Positions 11,098 to 24,334 of a stretch of 64,000 bases of DNA are shown here, in pieces. Each line of letters starts with the position of its first letter. Positions within the stretch are counted from its first letter, which is position 1. The DNA comes from Albugo candida (lineage: Eukaryota > Oomycota > Peronosporomycetes > Albuginales > Albuginaceae): assembly GCA_905220665.1 (NCBI GenBank), contig CAJNAR010000159.1:62001-126000 (forward strand), given 5' to 3'. Under the pieces are notes generated by a model. It saw only the letters and a program-made list of their open reading frames with translations. It ran no database searches and was not told the DNA's origin. The position numbers and the translations under genes are program-made.

Positions 11098-13355
11098 ATG
11101 ACGACAGAAACCGATAAAATTGCGCACTCTAGCGCAAATACATACAAAAGCGTAGACTGTAGCGAAAGCGCATCCTCCCGTAATAGTGATTTTGACAGTC
11201 ATGGAGACGGTAGGGTCTTGATGCCTTGACTAGCTTCCGCCATTACTTATCTGACTACTTGATAGATTCAACGGAACCCGAAAATGAAGATGAGCTCTTG
11301 GAATCTGAATGCGATGAAAGCGATGGAACGAGCGAAAAATCTCTATCCTGTGATATATCGGATGCAAAGGCGACTTCCGAGTGCGTGGAGAAAGCGTCCG
11401 ACTCGAATAGAAGCTCTCAAAGTTTCGAGTCTTTCGATGCGGAAAGTGTCGAGAAAGAAAGTGAAATAACTGATACGATTGATAAGACACTGGAAGACTT
11501 GGTGACTTGTGTCACTCATAATCATCACACTCGGACTCACAAAGACATAGTCACAAACGCACGTATGAGTGATGAGGATAAAGTCGTGAGTGAGAGAAAA
11601 AGCACTCAAATGATAGAGAACAAAGACGATTGTGAAATCAGCAGTATGACTGCTTCAGCGGAAGGGGAAGAGACTACACTTCCAAAAGAATCCAATGAGA
11701 GTCAAGAAATGCAAAAAGAGAGCGTTAAAGAAAATGAAGAGGTGTTCGAGGATACCGTCACGATTGAGGAAATCAGTCAGGAGGCTACTGTTAAAATTGA
11801 GGAACTGAGGGACACGAACCGCAACAAACAATTGAGTGAGGGGAGCTGTCCTCCCTCTTTCATTCCACCGACGCGAAAAAGCGAAGGAATAGAGCTTGGA
11901 AGTCAAAGAAATGACAAAGAGAGACAGACGAAAAGCAGTAATGTATTGCGTATCACTGAACGCTTTGGTGGGAATGTCTTCAAACCCGTCGACATGCGAA
12001 CTGAGATCAAAAGCCCAAGTATATCACCACAGTCCTTTGTCGCAGAATCCGCTTTGAGTTCACATCCGCGAAAGCCTACCGCGAGTCCTCAGAAGCCCAC
12101 GCAAAATGATGAAAAACCAATTGAGGAAATCACAACTACGACTTTGACTGTCCCTCAAGACTCTCCTCAAAGTGAAAGACACACTTCAGAGACCGATGAG
12201 GGTATTATCGGAACTCTATGCGGTTTGGCTCAACGTGTCATCCATCATCAAGCAGCGCCCAAGCACGTATACCACGCTGAGGAAAGCGATTCAAACGAAA
12301 ACACCGAACCAAAATCGACGGAGGAAAAAATCCTCACCTCAGAAATCCCTCATCCAAGGACAACTGTCCCACACGAACAAAGTGAATCCGATCGTAAATC
12401 CGTTTGCAGCGATCAAACTATTCCTTTGGACGCTACGAATGAAAATACCATCCAAACGAGCACTTCATCTGTCCCAATGGAAAGTCCCCGAGTCGACAAA
12501 TCGATCGAATACGAGCCAAAATCCGATATCAGCCCACAAATGGACACCACATTACCGCTATCCCAACGCGAAGAAGGTGAGCCTGAAGCTCGACATCACC
12601 TCCACAGATCAGAATCCCGTTCAAATAGACCAATCTCAGACCGCCGGTCGGATATCTGTGTCCATGATGGCTCTAATGATGAAAGCAGCACGGATCCCTC
12701 TTCCTCAGTTCGATCGTCCGCTGTAGAAGAAGCGAATTTTAAAGAGAATATGAATGACCAACTGAGTAGTCAGATCCCTCCCAATGGATTCAAAGCGATT
12801 GTCAGCAAATTTGAGCCTAAAATGGAATCTCCGAAACCTTTCATTCACTCCAAATCCGATGAATTGGATCATAAGCTTTTCGAAATGAATTCGTTCCAAC
12901 CAAAAGCATCCGAAAAGAGTCAACAAAACGAAGTCGACGATTCAGAAATGCGAAGTAGCAATGACACGAATGCCGAGTCCTTACCCATTACGTCGTCATG
13001 TGCTTCCCCGAGGCGCAATGCGACTTCTGCGGCTTTGCAGGATGCACACACTGAGACTGCTTGTACCCCATACAATGTACCTACAGAATCCAAGCCCACA
13101 AGTTCCATTTCCATTCCAATTCAGAAAGCTTCTGTCGATTCGAAAAGCAAAGAAACAAGTACAGACGAAGAAAACGAACCAAAAGCACCACAGACGGCTA
13201 CAAAAATGACTTCATCTTCTACGCGTGCAAGTCGAGCTCTTATCAAGAAATCAAAGCATCCAAGCCCATTCACATTGTGGCTACGTAATACGTTCTCAAA
13301 GCCTCTTTTCGGGAAACTCAAATTCACCAAACGGAAATCCGATTCACGAATTTGA
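11098..13355 (+). CDS. Disordered acidic, Ser/Thr/Glu-rich protein
   Basis: Two exons, 11098-11209 and 11266-13355, giving 733 aa. The 56 bp intron has donor GTAGGG, a CTGAC branch-like site and acceptor TAG; without it the long second exon has no ATG. No known domain recognised. The protein is low complexity: Ser, Glu, Asp, Thr and Pro dominate with many 'SP' and 'TP' sites, so it is probably unstructured and heavily phosphorylated. The last 45 residues differ: basic with aromatic residues ('SPFTLWLRNTFSKPLF', then 'KLKFTKRKSD'), perhaps a membrane-touching or partner-binding tail. A cytoskeletal or scaffold role is only a guess. It ends 52 bp from the convergent BSD gene. Confidence 0.7.
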
Positions 13356-13407
13356 AAAGCACAAAAATACGCGTAAACTGTTCACATTGTATTTGAAACT
13401 GATTCTT

Positions 13408-15188
13408 TTACCACTCGCCCCAATCTTGAAGCTTTTTGCCTTTTGGTTGATTCGTGGCATCCTCAGACTCTGTAGCTCCATCGTGGGCGTCGGAATGGCT
13501 CAGTATCGTCACTTTCTCGAGTTCTTCACGCAAGTGTGCGATCTGTGCCTCCATTTCAAGCCGGGTTGTGGCTACACCGCGATCAAAGCTTTTTTGCTCG
13601 GCTTGCTCCATTTTGCGTATCCACTCGTTCTTCATCTCTGTAAGAGCTGCATCCGCTTGTGCTGCACCCTCTTTCCGTCCGCTTTCAAACGCGTTTTCTT
13701 TTTCCTCTGTCAGCGCTTGGAGCTTCTTCTCGTACTCTTCGATTTCAGACTGACGATCTTTTGGAAATGTGTCGAGTGATTGAGATTTGGCAACTATTAA
13801 ATCAGCTTCCACTTGTTCTTTGAGCTTTTTCATTTTCATCGCACGAACTTTCCAAAGCTCTATTTCTTTCTTTAGTGAGTCGATATTGAATTCCGGTTGC
13901 TGTTGGCTCAATTTGAGCGTAGAAAGCTCATTTTTAAAGTTTTCGATTTCTGAATTGGCGTCGTTCAATTTTTCTTCAGACTGTAAAAGGGCTTTATGAA
14001 GACTTTGGATGGAGGTTCCATGTGTGTGTACGGCCTCCTGAAGCTTGGAACGTTCGTTTTCTACTTCAGCTTTGAGTGTAGCAATTGTTTTCTGCGAAGA
14101 AAAAGCTTGTTCGCGCTCGTTTCCAAGTAAAAGTTCTAATTGTTCGATTTGTGTTTGTAGCTGTTGTGCTGTTACTTCCACTAGCTGTACTTTGGAAACC
14201 TTCTCTTGACATTTTGCAAGTTCTTTCTCTTTCGATAGCAGAGCCTGTTGAAGCCTCGCGATTTCCGTGCTGCATTCTTCATCTCCACGTGAACTTTCTT
14301 CGGCTTTATTGCTTCCTTCGTGAGAATTGTGATTGATTTGTTGCTCTAGAATACAAATCTTCTGCTTCAATTGATCCAATTCGAGTTGATGACTGTCTTT
14401 CAGGCTCGCTATAATGCCTTCACTTTCACGGACGCCTTCCTCCATTCCAGCATTCTTGGCAGCATCAATCTGTAGAGTGATTTCCACCATTTTGCTCTCA
14501 TAAGCATCGCACAGACTCTGATACTGCATTTCATGTTCGATTTTTTCCTCAGCATGGTCTTCTCTCTGGCGAGCCTGTAATATCGATAGCTTTTGCTGAC
14601 ATTTTTCATACAAAGATTTCCAGTCTTCCTCGGTAAAACTTCTCGGTGAGGGACTTGATTTATCCTCGAGTGCCTCCATAGATTCATTCGAGAGCCGGGA
14701 TCGTCTCATTCGCATGTTTTCAGCTGCTTGTTCGGCGATTTTACGGCGGAAAAAATATCGGCACCAAAATTCCTCAAATGAGAGCTGTAATGGTACAAGT
14801 TCCTCATGTAACTCACCAATCTCCTTGTCGGAGGCCAATACCTTCGTGACACAATCGTCAGGGAAATGATGAAATAAGACATAATAGTGTGGTTACATTT
14901 TCAATTTCTTCCGTGTGATTTTCAGCACTGAAAGTTTGCTCAAATGATTTGTATGCGTCGATTTCATCGTATAATATCTAGAGCCAAATGGTTACAATTT
15001 CAAATCGTGTAGTTGAAGCGGTGTACCTCATCGATTGGACCTGATTTGGGGTTCCCAATGGCACTGAGAAGTAAAGAGGCTTCATCTTGTACAGTAGCAA
15101 CAATGGAGTGGGCTTTCTCCTGAACAGTTGTGACGTATTCGGATGCATTTGCGGTCGCATTTTTGGCCGCTTCGTAGAGTTTCCACAT
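13408..15188 (-). CDS. BSD-domain coiled-coil protein
   Basis: Three exons: 15188-15027, 14977-14897, 14841-13408; 558 aa. The N-terminus ('MWKLYEAAKNATANASEYV') is an amphipathic helix. Exons 2-3 join in frame to a BSD domain at about residues 75-115: 'VLASDKEIGELHEELVP' then 'FEEFWCRYFFRR', with the conserved LVP and FW..YF of the family. Residues from about 145 to the end are almost continuous coiled coil rich in E, K and Q with few prolines. The last residues are 'GKKLQDWGEW'; such a W-containing acidic terminus occurs in some trafficking proteins. BSD proteins of this layout are related to synapse-associated (SYAP1-like) and plant BSD proteins; transcription factor TFIIH p62 also has BSD. 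A membrane-trafficking or tethering role is my inference. Start chosen as the first ATG. Confidence 0.78.
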
Positions 15189-15504
15189 GTTGGACAAAGT
15201 ATTACAATAATAGACTAGTATTCTTCGTCCTTTGGGAGTGAATTTACAAGGATATTCTACACTACAATGTACAAATTACAAATCTGGTAGCTCAAGTACT
15301 GCGGTGGCAGAATCGCACTAAAGTGATCGTTTCGGTGCGTCCCACTGAGCTGATTGTACCATCTTGAACAAGAGATGTGTAACATTAGCGGCTTTCCAAC
15401 TTATCAGCAAAGTTACTAGAGATAGATGGGAAACAGACATACAGAGCCGCCGTATATTGGCGAGTAGATTGACGCCATCGCTGATACAAATTGCTTCAAT
15501 TTCG
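15189..15504. other. Intergenic
   Basis: About 315 bases between the start of the BSD gene and the stop of the tail-anchored-protein gene, both on the minus strand. No gene or clear motif seen. Confidence 0.5.
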
Positions 15505-16408
15505 TCATTTTCCGGCCAAAAGATAGTAAAATAGTAACATGAAAATTAACGATAGCGCACCACCAAATATCGCGAAACCTGCACGTTTCTGACTCGCTTG
15601 CATTCGAATTCTTGTTTCTGCTGCAAGATATTCAATTGACTCAATGTCTAAATCGGGTCGCGTTCGATATAATTCGACTTTTTCTTCCATTGTAAGTCGT
15701 CTATGACACATCAAATAGAAGTGAGCTTCTAAAAAATACCGATCTTATAAACACCTACCGCGGCAATGCCCGGCTGATGGACGGATAGTCGATAGCTGTG
15801 CATGTGTTCTTTTGTTTTTTGATACGTTCGTTGTGTACCTCCGGTGCGAATTCTACAGAAGCACTTTTCTTCAGTGCGTTTCCTGCGCGTAAAATGGAAG
15901 TCTTGGGAAATGTTCGACATTGTGTGCCATATGTTAATTTCTTGACCACGACAAGCTCCGAAGCTGACTGCCACGAACTCGGAATTAATTTTGTGCATAC
16001 TGAAGATCGATCAGACGAAATTTTCGCGCACGCGGATGCCGCTGAGTTGGAAACTTGTAACACTAATTTTGATTGATGTGGTGGAAGGACATTTGACAGC
16101 ATATTTGACTTTGTAAATTGGCTAATGGGATGCTTTTTATTTAACTTTTGTTCATTTGTCGCATATAAGGGAGATGAACACGTGTACATTGTGCTGTGCA
16201 TCGAAAACGCGTTTGTGTGCTTGCAGACCGCATTTAGTGGATACGATCTTTTATTGTGCCTGTCGTGAACTAGCTCGGGAAGTGTTGTAGCGTACGGATC
16301 TCGATCCTGTACTTTGTTTTCGTCCGAGTTGAACGGATCCTTTATAAGTTTATCATCTAGTCTGATTGAAGCGGTAGCGATTGCATTGTATGGTCGGCTT
16401 GACACCAT
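15505..16408 (-). CDS. Unknown protein with C-terminal membrane anchor
   Basis: Two exons, 16408-15759 and 15700-15505, joined across a 58 bp GTAGGT..TAG intron; 281 aa. The first 200 residues are polar with several Cys and no recognised domain. The C-terminus has a helical segment ('[19 protein letters not shown]') and one hydrophobic stretch ('[20 protein letters not shown]') ending three residues before the stop, the layout of a tail-anchored ER or mitochondrial outer membrane protein. This part could also be a small tail-anchored protein starting at the ATG in 'LTMEEK', with the first exon belonging elsewhere. The start at 16408 is 113 bp from the divergent KRR1 start. Confidence 0.55.
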
Positions 16409-16521
16409 CTGGATTTCCTAGCGCAACCAAATATAAATTATCACAGTGTTGCATCAAATGTAAGTGCTGTGAAGAGGTCAGCTTTAATACAAGCCTCATT
16501 CGATTGATAGGCGCAAAAGCT

Positions 16522-17768
<1,247 letters not shown>

Positions 17769-18671
17769 GGAATCTGATACAACTCAGATCTGAGTAAATA
17801 CTGTATCATTAACAATGATCTTATTGTCTGACTCGAGTAGTTACCGACTCGGTTATGCCTTTGATAGTAGTTTTGAATTGACTAAATCATTTGCCTAGTA
17901 TTCGAGGAGATTGTACTTTGAAAGTGCAGCAAAGCGTTCAAGATTGCTGTATACATGAAGGATACAAACCGTAGATAGGTGGAATACGCGCTCTAATTGG
18001 CTCGTTGCTTTTAGTGACGCCTTTAATGATCGAAATCCATTCTTTAAAAGCTCACTTTTCGTGTCGTAGCACATGAAAGGATATTGAAATCGTGAGACCA
18101 CGCTCTTTTAAAGTGGACGATTCTTAAAAAGGACAATTATATGGCCATGAAGTTATTCAGTGCGATTTAAAGGCCAAGAACGACGATTGTGACTACAACG
18201 CTACCAGACCAACTGGTAGATTTTGCATGCTCAAGATGTACACGATTATATGAAACCGAAGACTTGAATATCCAAGATGCAATAACAATCTGGTTGGACT
18301 TTGAATGTCGCAACTGGCACTCTGCTTGCAGTGAGATTAAAACGACGTGCACTTTTTGAAGTTCCTAATCATATCACACGTGATTGAGCTGATACACGTG
18401 CGCAAAGATTGCCGTTGGCGATAAATGTGCAGCATTCAGTCATTCTTTGATTCTATACTTTCGACTGCCATATATCATGAGTGTTTTTACCGTCTCTTAT
18501 CTGTATAATAGTGCTGTTTGTCATCTCCTCTGCGACATACGAGTAAGTTGTAAGATATGACGCATTAACCCTCTGTAATCTATATTTTACAGCTCTCATT
18601 ACTGGCTTGTCTTTTACGTATGGGTTATCAAGCGCTCATTCCCGAACATAGATGCGCCATTTTGAGTCTCC
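17769..18671. other. Gene-poor stretch, possible decayed coding
   Basis: About 900 bases. Two minus-strand frames (18101-17895 and 18352-18167) have coding-like composition, for example 'FQYPFMCYDTKSELLK', and GTGAGC lies inside the first. I could not join them into one gene or recognise a product. They may be remnants or chance. Confidence 0.3.
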
Positions 18672-19200
18672 TCATAGAGCTAAACCGTATACGTAGAGGA
18701 TTGCCGTCAGTGATGAGCTTTCCCACGTGATGACACACGACCCATCTGTATCTTCATCCCAATAGACGGAGCTATAGTAAAATAAAAACACCTTGTTAGA
18801 GACTTGATATCATAAAATAACGCCAAACCTATGCGATTCCAGGGCTGCTCCTTTCCTCTGTTGGAAGTGACACGTAACAATGAACTTGAAGTTCTATGGA
18901 GTGTGTAATGAAAATGATGAGTCACTAGTAAGTCATTAATATATGTGTCTCTTTCGCACTGTAGAAACTTGCTTCAATTCGTCAATGCATACTTTCAACA
19001 CGTTTTGAATGCAGTCGTTTGCCTTTGTATACGCAAATCTTTTGTGTAGTGATATGTACGCATGAGTAAGAAGACCAAAAATTCCTTACTTTGATGTGAT
19101 CGTATTCTTGGCCATCTATCACTTTCGAAATTGCCTTCTGCACAACAATCTCCACTTCATCTTTCACTTGCCGGAATTCGTACTTTGATTCCCCGTGCAT
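18672..19200 (-). CDS. Tctex1-type dynein light chain
   Basis: Four short exons: 19200-19090, 19022-18969, 18893-18829, 18771-18672; 109 aa, normal for the family. No single frame is long, so the gene is easily missed. Tctex1 light chains bind the dynein intermediate chain and cargo, in cytoplasmic or flagellar dynein. The joined product starts 'MHGESKYEFRQVKDEVE' and shows the family order: 'VQKAISKVIDGQEYDH', then 'FKFIVTCHFQQRKGAA', then 'SVYWDEDTDGSCVITWE' and the C-terminal 'AILYVYGLAL'. Introns are 57-75 bp; the donors GTTTCT and GTTTGG are weak but give the only in-frame family match. The start is 68 bp from the divergent rhodanese gene. The left end of the duplicated segment lies here; the second copy of this gene is broken (22563-23040). 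Confidence 0.8.
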
Positions 19201-19268
19201 CTCGTCAAAAAAAAACCTTTCCAAAAATAACTTGCAACTTCAAACGCACTCATCGTTCAAATATCAGC

Positions 19269-20425
19269 ATGTTGGCACGTCTATCGAATCTAGCACGCAA
19301 AGCTCGTTCTTTTTCCTCGCTTGTATCACCGTCATGGATTTTATCTGAGCAGTCGAAGAACGATTCTCTCATTGTTTTGAATTGCGACCATCCGTCAGAG
19401 TTCGACCGTGGTCATATTCCTGCGGCAAAACCTTTTTCTCAAGCCTTTTTCGGTCTAAAGGTGAGCTTGAACGATTTAGACGACTAGTTATATAATGTGT
19501 TATGATTCTAGGGTTCTGGAGGTTGTTTGTCTGAGAGATACCTCGAAGATTTTTTGCAGGACACTGGATACGATTCCTCCAAAACTCTGGTTCTCTATGA
19601 CAATAAGAAAAATCTGGTACGTCACAATCGCAACAGCTCAATAGTTTTGGTCTCTAACGAAACGAATGCAGTTATCATCACGAGCGTGGTGGATTTTGAG
19701 TCACTACGGAATCTCACGAGAAAAAATAAAGGTATTGAGAATCTCTCACTCGGCTTGTATGGACGTTGATACATTAATGATATCAGGTTCTTGATGGAGG
19801 ATGGAAACACTGGGTAGCTAGCGGAAACCCTATTGAAACGGAATCAGCAGAGGAGGAATCTGCCGAAATGAATACAGCAGTGAACAAAATCGCACGGTGA
19901 GTCATTTATTGCTCAGCGTTTTCCTTACTAATTCGCCTTGTTTGGATTAGAATTCAATTGAGTGCAGGAGATAAGCTCATCGGACTCGATGAAATACAAA
20001 CACTTTTGAATGAAAAGGATGGAATTTTTATTGATACTCGAACGGAAGAGGAATTCTCAGGACAATTTTTATCTGGAAATGCTCGAGGAGGTATTGATTA
20101 AAGTATTGTGTCGCCACCGAATTCGTTGTGACATTTCTTGGCTATAGGACATATTCCAGGAGCTCTTCATTTCGAATGGATTGATGGAATCGATGAGAAG
20201 AAAAATGACACATTCAAAAGCGAGGAGCAATTACGAGAAGAATTTCCAGAGCTTTGGGAAACCCATCCTGATCCTGACACACCAATTATAAGTTACTGTC
20301 AAATGGGAGTTCGAGCAGCGAATGTGGCATTTATGCTTGAAGAAGTGTGCGGGTTTCATAACGTGAAAGTTTATGAGAAATCCATGCAAGAGTATTTAAA
20401 TCGAGAGGGTATGCATATCGAATGA
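19269..20425 (+). CDS. Thiosulfate/3-mercaptopyruvate sulfurtransferase, copy A
   Basis: Six exons: 19269-19460, 19512-19616, 19672-19731, 19787-19896, 19951-20090, 20148-20425; 294 aa. Two tandem rhodanese domains, as in 3-mercaptopyruvate sulfurtransferase. Domain 1 (about residues 20-145): 'FDRGHIPAAKPF', 'SSRAWWILSHYG', 'VLDGGWKHW'. Domain 2 (about 165-290): 'FIDTRTEEEFSG', 'GHIPGALHFEW' and the active loop 'SYCQMGVRAANV' with the persulfide-carrying Cys. The usual loop after this Cys in the family is 'CGTGVTA' or 'CRSGVRA', so 'CQMGVRA' is a variant. The N-terminus is Arg/Ser-rich without acidic residues ('MLARLSNLARKARSFSSLV'), typical of a mitochondrial targeting peptide. The paralogue at 23114-24259 has identical exon lengths. 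Confidence 0.88.
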
Positions 20426-20469
20426 ATATATTATAAATTTGTTGTCTATTGTTGATATTACGTGCACAC

Positions 20470-20800
20470 AAACGTACATACATTTCATGACACGGACTTT
20501 ATTCTCGTTATCCTCACTAGATCACTACTTTATATATGTGCACCCTCCTGAACAAGCTGAACTGTTGCATCCTCGCGCTGTTCGATACTTCATATGGAGT
20601 GTTCTGCTAGCCTAAACGTCCACTCAAAGGATTATAAACTCACTTGCATGTATCTTTTGCGTTACTCTTCTTGTACATATATGTAACGATTTACTACTAC
20701 GATGGTCGCCTACGTTGAAGTCGACACATATCATAACCTCTGGTTGCATGATGTATTTCCACCAACGCCTTGCTAGATTTGATAATATTTGATAGTATAC
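20470..20800 (-). pseudogene. Decayed 3' end of DEK-C/SWIB gene
   Basis: Downstream of rhodanese copy A the sequence still aligns with the 3' part of the intact SWIB gene at 24335-25369. 'ATCCTCACTAGA' (stop region) and 'CACCCTCCTGAA' (near 20545) match bases near 24355 and 24390. 'GTATTTCCAC' near 20753 matches 24551. Between these blocks there are substitutions and indels, and no open frame remains. I see no recognisable match beyond about 20800. Confidence 0.65.
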
Positions 20801-22562
20801 GCCAATAAGCAACGAATATAGCTTTCATGGCGTTTGTCACCGTCTTTTTGCTTATCATCAACACATCTGCTATACCGACGATATAATAATGTTTATTTGC
20901 ACAAAATTGGAAGTTTTACTTGATCAAATTTGCCTTTTTCATTGTTATGTGAAGTGTAAGCAGTCAATCTTATCATTTCTCATGCGCTTGTTATACGTCA
21001 GTGGTGGTGACAAATTCATTCGCAACCACATTGCTTGGGCCGGGCCCTTTTCTTAGAACATTGATATTCGATTAACATTTGCGTCAGAATTGCGGAGGAT
21101 CCCAAGATGCGCACATACGCAAGTACTGATTACGCTTACATAAATGAGCTCTGCCACAGACGGAATAGCTGCATCAAACTGACTTCTCGAAAACCAGTTT
21201 CTTCATCATTTTACGATTTCTCATCTCCTCGATGCAATGGCCAAAATAATTGAATTTGAACGAGAAAGTTAGGATTACGAATATAGCTTGATAGAGTACG
21301 ACGGGTGTCGCAATGACACATTACATCAAGAAGATGTTGATGGAAGCTGCGGATCGGTGATGTCAAAAAATTTGTTGATTCAGTAATTAGTTTACGTGTA
21401 GGTTGGATAAACTGTTCTCAGTGACTAATCAAATCACCTTGTCCTGAGCCGGTTCGTATCAAGCTTTTTCTTCCTAGCATCTAACCCATGTTCGAATGCA
21501 TCCCCTTCTCATCATAAGCTCCAATCTATTCGAGCCAATAATTGATACCTCGTCCATGAGATCAGCTCTTCTACCAACACATTTCGAAAAGCTAGTATCG
21601 AAGATCCTTATCGAAGGGACTTCACGATCTTCTTATTCATACATAGGTCGAAAGTGCAGTTGGTAAGTTTGTTGCTGGAATCCTCTAAACGCAACAGCCA
21701 ATTCGCAAAATGTTCTGAATCGACGGCGCTCAAACTCGATGTCAAGCCTTGGGTAAGTTTCATTTAACGCTTGTACAGTACCCAGAAAACCATGTGTATA
21801 TCATTTCTCTGCCAAGTGTCTTTTAAAATCGCCTTCATGGCGCAGGCACCGATCATTGCCTACCTTCAGCATTTTGCGGATCCTTACACTAAAAGATAGA
21901 TCCGCATCACAGTTGATTAAATCGCAAAGAAACACTTGATTGTGGTGATCTTCCTCGTGTCAAACCTGATAGTTGCCATCCTTATCAGAGCATCTACCAT
22001 ATACCTCTGCTGTACGTACAGTGGTTGATAATAGTCCCCAGTTCTTTCAAGTTGATTGTACCCGAACTGGAATTGTGTGATTGCATATTCTTCGCAAGCT
22101 TAATCTCTCAACGCAGATGTTTGCATTGCTCCTGTTGATGTGCATGGGTTTCAGGCCGTATTTGGTGATGAACGGTAAGAATATTTATTCTTACGTGTTA
22201 CGAATCGATGGCAACTTAGCTACGGATGGACATCAAACGGACTACCGAACTTAGAGGCAACTCTGTCAGGCGTCATATTACAGCCCTCGTTGGCAGATCC
22301 ATCAGCTTGAAAATTCTAGCAATCTAATTCAAATAACGCTCGTAAATTCTCAGTCGATAGTTCTTACGTTGGAACATTTCGAAAGCCCGAAGAAAAACCA
22401 GGAGGGAAAAAAGTGCGCCGACTTTCTATCTCATTGCATACACGGAAAGCAAATGCGTAAACAATGACGTATACATCTAGATCCTCTGATTGAACTTTGA
22501 TTACTCATCAATTATGAATGAGTTTTTGCTCATCTTCAAAATGTATTACATGTTTGGTACGG
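20801..22562. other. Long gene-poor spacer between duplicated blocks
   Basis: About 1.76 kb with no reading frame above 60 codons and no recognisable product. Around 21540-21780 there are coding-like pieces, exon-like borders (TACATAG, then GGTAAGTTT twice) and a short frame 'MRSALLPTHFEKLVSKIL', so a dead gene is possible. No terminal inverted repeats or transposase signature were found. Confidence 0.4.
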
Positions 22563-23040
22563 TTAAACCAAATACGTAAAAGATTATCGTTGACGATATT
22601 CCTTCCACGTGATGAGGCAAAAAGTATCGACATATTCATTCCAATAGGTAGAGCTCTTAGTGAATACAAACATCTTGTGAAGAAATGTCACGTATAAATT
22701 AAGTCAAACTTAATTAATTCCTTCAGCTAGCTCTACCCTTAGCTGTTTCCGTTCTCGACTTGAATATTATAAAAGATCATTTTGACTGTTTTATCAATTC
22801 AATAATACACGTAGCTCTTTCCGACAGTAGAAAATAAGAAACTTTCTTCATTTAAAATCCAAACTTCAATACGTATTGTTGGCAGGCAGTTGCCATCGAA
22901 TACACTAATTGTTCGGTAATAATATTTAAGGCGGAGTGAGATAACGCTCGTTTTTTATATAAATTTCAATGTGTTGTTGGCCATTCATTACTTTCAAAAT
23001 ACGTCTAAAACGAAACGTTCAATACATCTTTGGATTCTCG
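22563..23040 (-). pseudogene. Decayed Tctex1 dynein light chain, copy B
   Basis: This stretch aligns with the intact Tctex1 gene in copy A. The last-exon blocks 'TTAAACC', 'ATACGTA' and 'TTCCACGTGATGA' (22563-22615) match 18680-18730, and 'ATTCCAATAGGTAGAGCTC' near 22637 matches the exon 4 border. The first-exon block 'TTGGCCATTCATTACTTTC' near 22978 matches 19107. The stop codon is replaced, several indels break the frame, and the initiator region is lost. No functional reading remains. Confidence 0.72.
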
Positions 23041-23113
23041 TAAGACTAACTGGAAAGGCTTACAAATAATTTGCAACTACCAACGCACCAACGATTGATA
23101 CATAACAGTACAC

Positions 23114-24259
23114 ATGTTTCCACGTTCATGGAATTTAGCGCATAGAGCTCGTTCTTTTTCATCGCTTGTATCACCGTCATATATAATATCTCAACAGTCA
23201 AAGAACGATTCTCTCATTGTTTTAAATTGCGACCATCCCTTGGAGCACGATCGTGGTCATATTCCTGCGTCAAAACCTTTTTCTCAAGCCTATTTTGGTT
23301 TAAAGGTGAGCTTAAACGATCAAGACGAGAAAGTTACGCAATGATTAATAATTGTAGGGCTCTGAAGGCTGTATGTCTCAGAGATATCTCGAAGATTTTT
23401 TACAGGAGACTGGATACGATTCCTCAAAAACTCTGGTTCTCTATGACAATAGAAAAAGTCTTGTACGTCACAACTTTCAATACTTTCGGTCGCTAACGAA
23501 ATCAATGTAGCTATCATCACGAGCGTGGTGGATTCTGAGTCACTATGGAATTCCGCGGGATAAATTGAAGGTATCGAGGTGGTTTTCATCTATTTGGAGA
23601 TCAGTAATTGACAGGATCAGGTTCTTGATGGAGGGTGGAAACACTGGGTAGCTAGCGGAAACGCTATTGAAACGGAATCGTCAGAGGAGGATTCCGCCGA
23701 AATGAATACAGCTGAGACCAAAATCGCACGGTGAGTCATTTATTGCTCAGCGTTTTCCTTACTAATTCGCCTTGTTTGAATTAGAACTCAATTGAGTGCA
23801 GGCAATAAGCTCATTGGACTCGATGAAATTCAAACACTTTTGAATGAAAAGGATGGACTTTTTATTGACACTCGAACAGAGGCAGAATTCTCAGGACAAT
23901 TTTTATCTGGAAATGCTCGAGGAGGTATTGATTAAAGTCTTGTATGGCCACCGAATTCGTTGTGACATTTCTTGGCTATAGGACATATTCCAGGAGCTCT
24001 TCATTTCGAATGGATTGATGCAATCGATGAGAAGAAAAATGACACATTCAAAAGCGAGAAGCAATTACGAGAGGAATTTCCAGAGCTTTGGGAAACCCAT
24101 CCTGATCCTGACACACCAATTATAAGTTACTGTCAAATGGGAATTCGAGCGGCGAATGTGGCATTTATGCTTGAAGAAGTGTGCGGGTTTCATAACGTGA
24201 AAGTTTATGAGAAATCCATGCAAGAGTATTTAAATCGAGAGGGTATGCATATCGAATGA
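23114..24259 (+). CDS. Thiosulfate/3-mercaptopyruvate sulfurtransferase, copy B
   Basis: Six exons: 23114-23305, 23358-23462, 23511-23570, 23621-23730, 23785-23924, 23982-24259; 294 aa. Every exon has exactly the length of its partner in copy A. Two rhodanese domains with the same signatures: 'HDRGHIPASKPFSQAYF', 'SSRAWWILSHYG', 'VLDGGWKHW' and the active loop 'SYCQMGIRAANV'. Differences from copy A concentrate in the N-terminal presequence ('MFPRSWNLAHRARSFS') and the linker; the catalytic domain is nearly identical. Some introns are also almost identical (for example after 'KIAR'), which points to recent duplication or gene conversion. All splice sites are intact and I see no in-frame stop. 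Confidence 0.87.
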
Positions 24260-24334
24260 ATATATTATAAATTTTGTTGTCTATTGTTGCTGTTATGTGT
24301 ACACAAAACGCACATACATTTGATGACTCGGACT

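Larger units (their letters stand above)
18672..20800. repeat. Segmental duplication, copy A
   Basis: This block aligns with 22563-24600 in the same orientation, offset about 3.8-3.9 kb. It covers a Tctex1 gene, a rhodanese gene and the 3' part of a SWIB gene. Identity is very high in the rhodanese exons and lower outside them. Edges are approximate, judged by eye. Confidence 0.8.
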
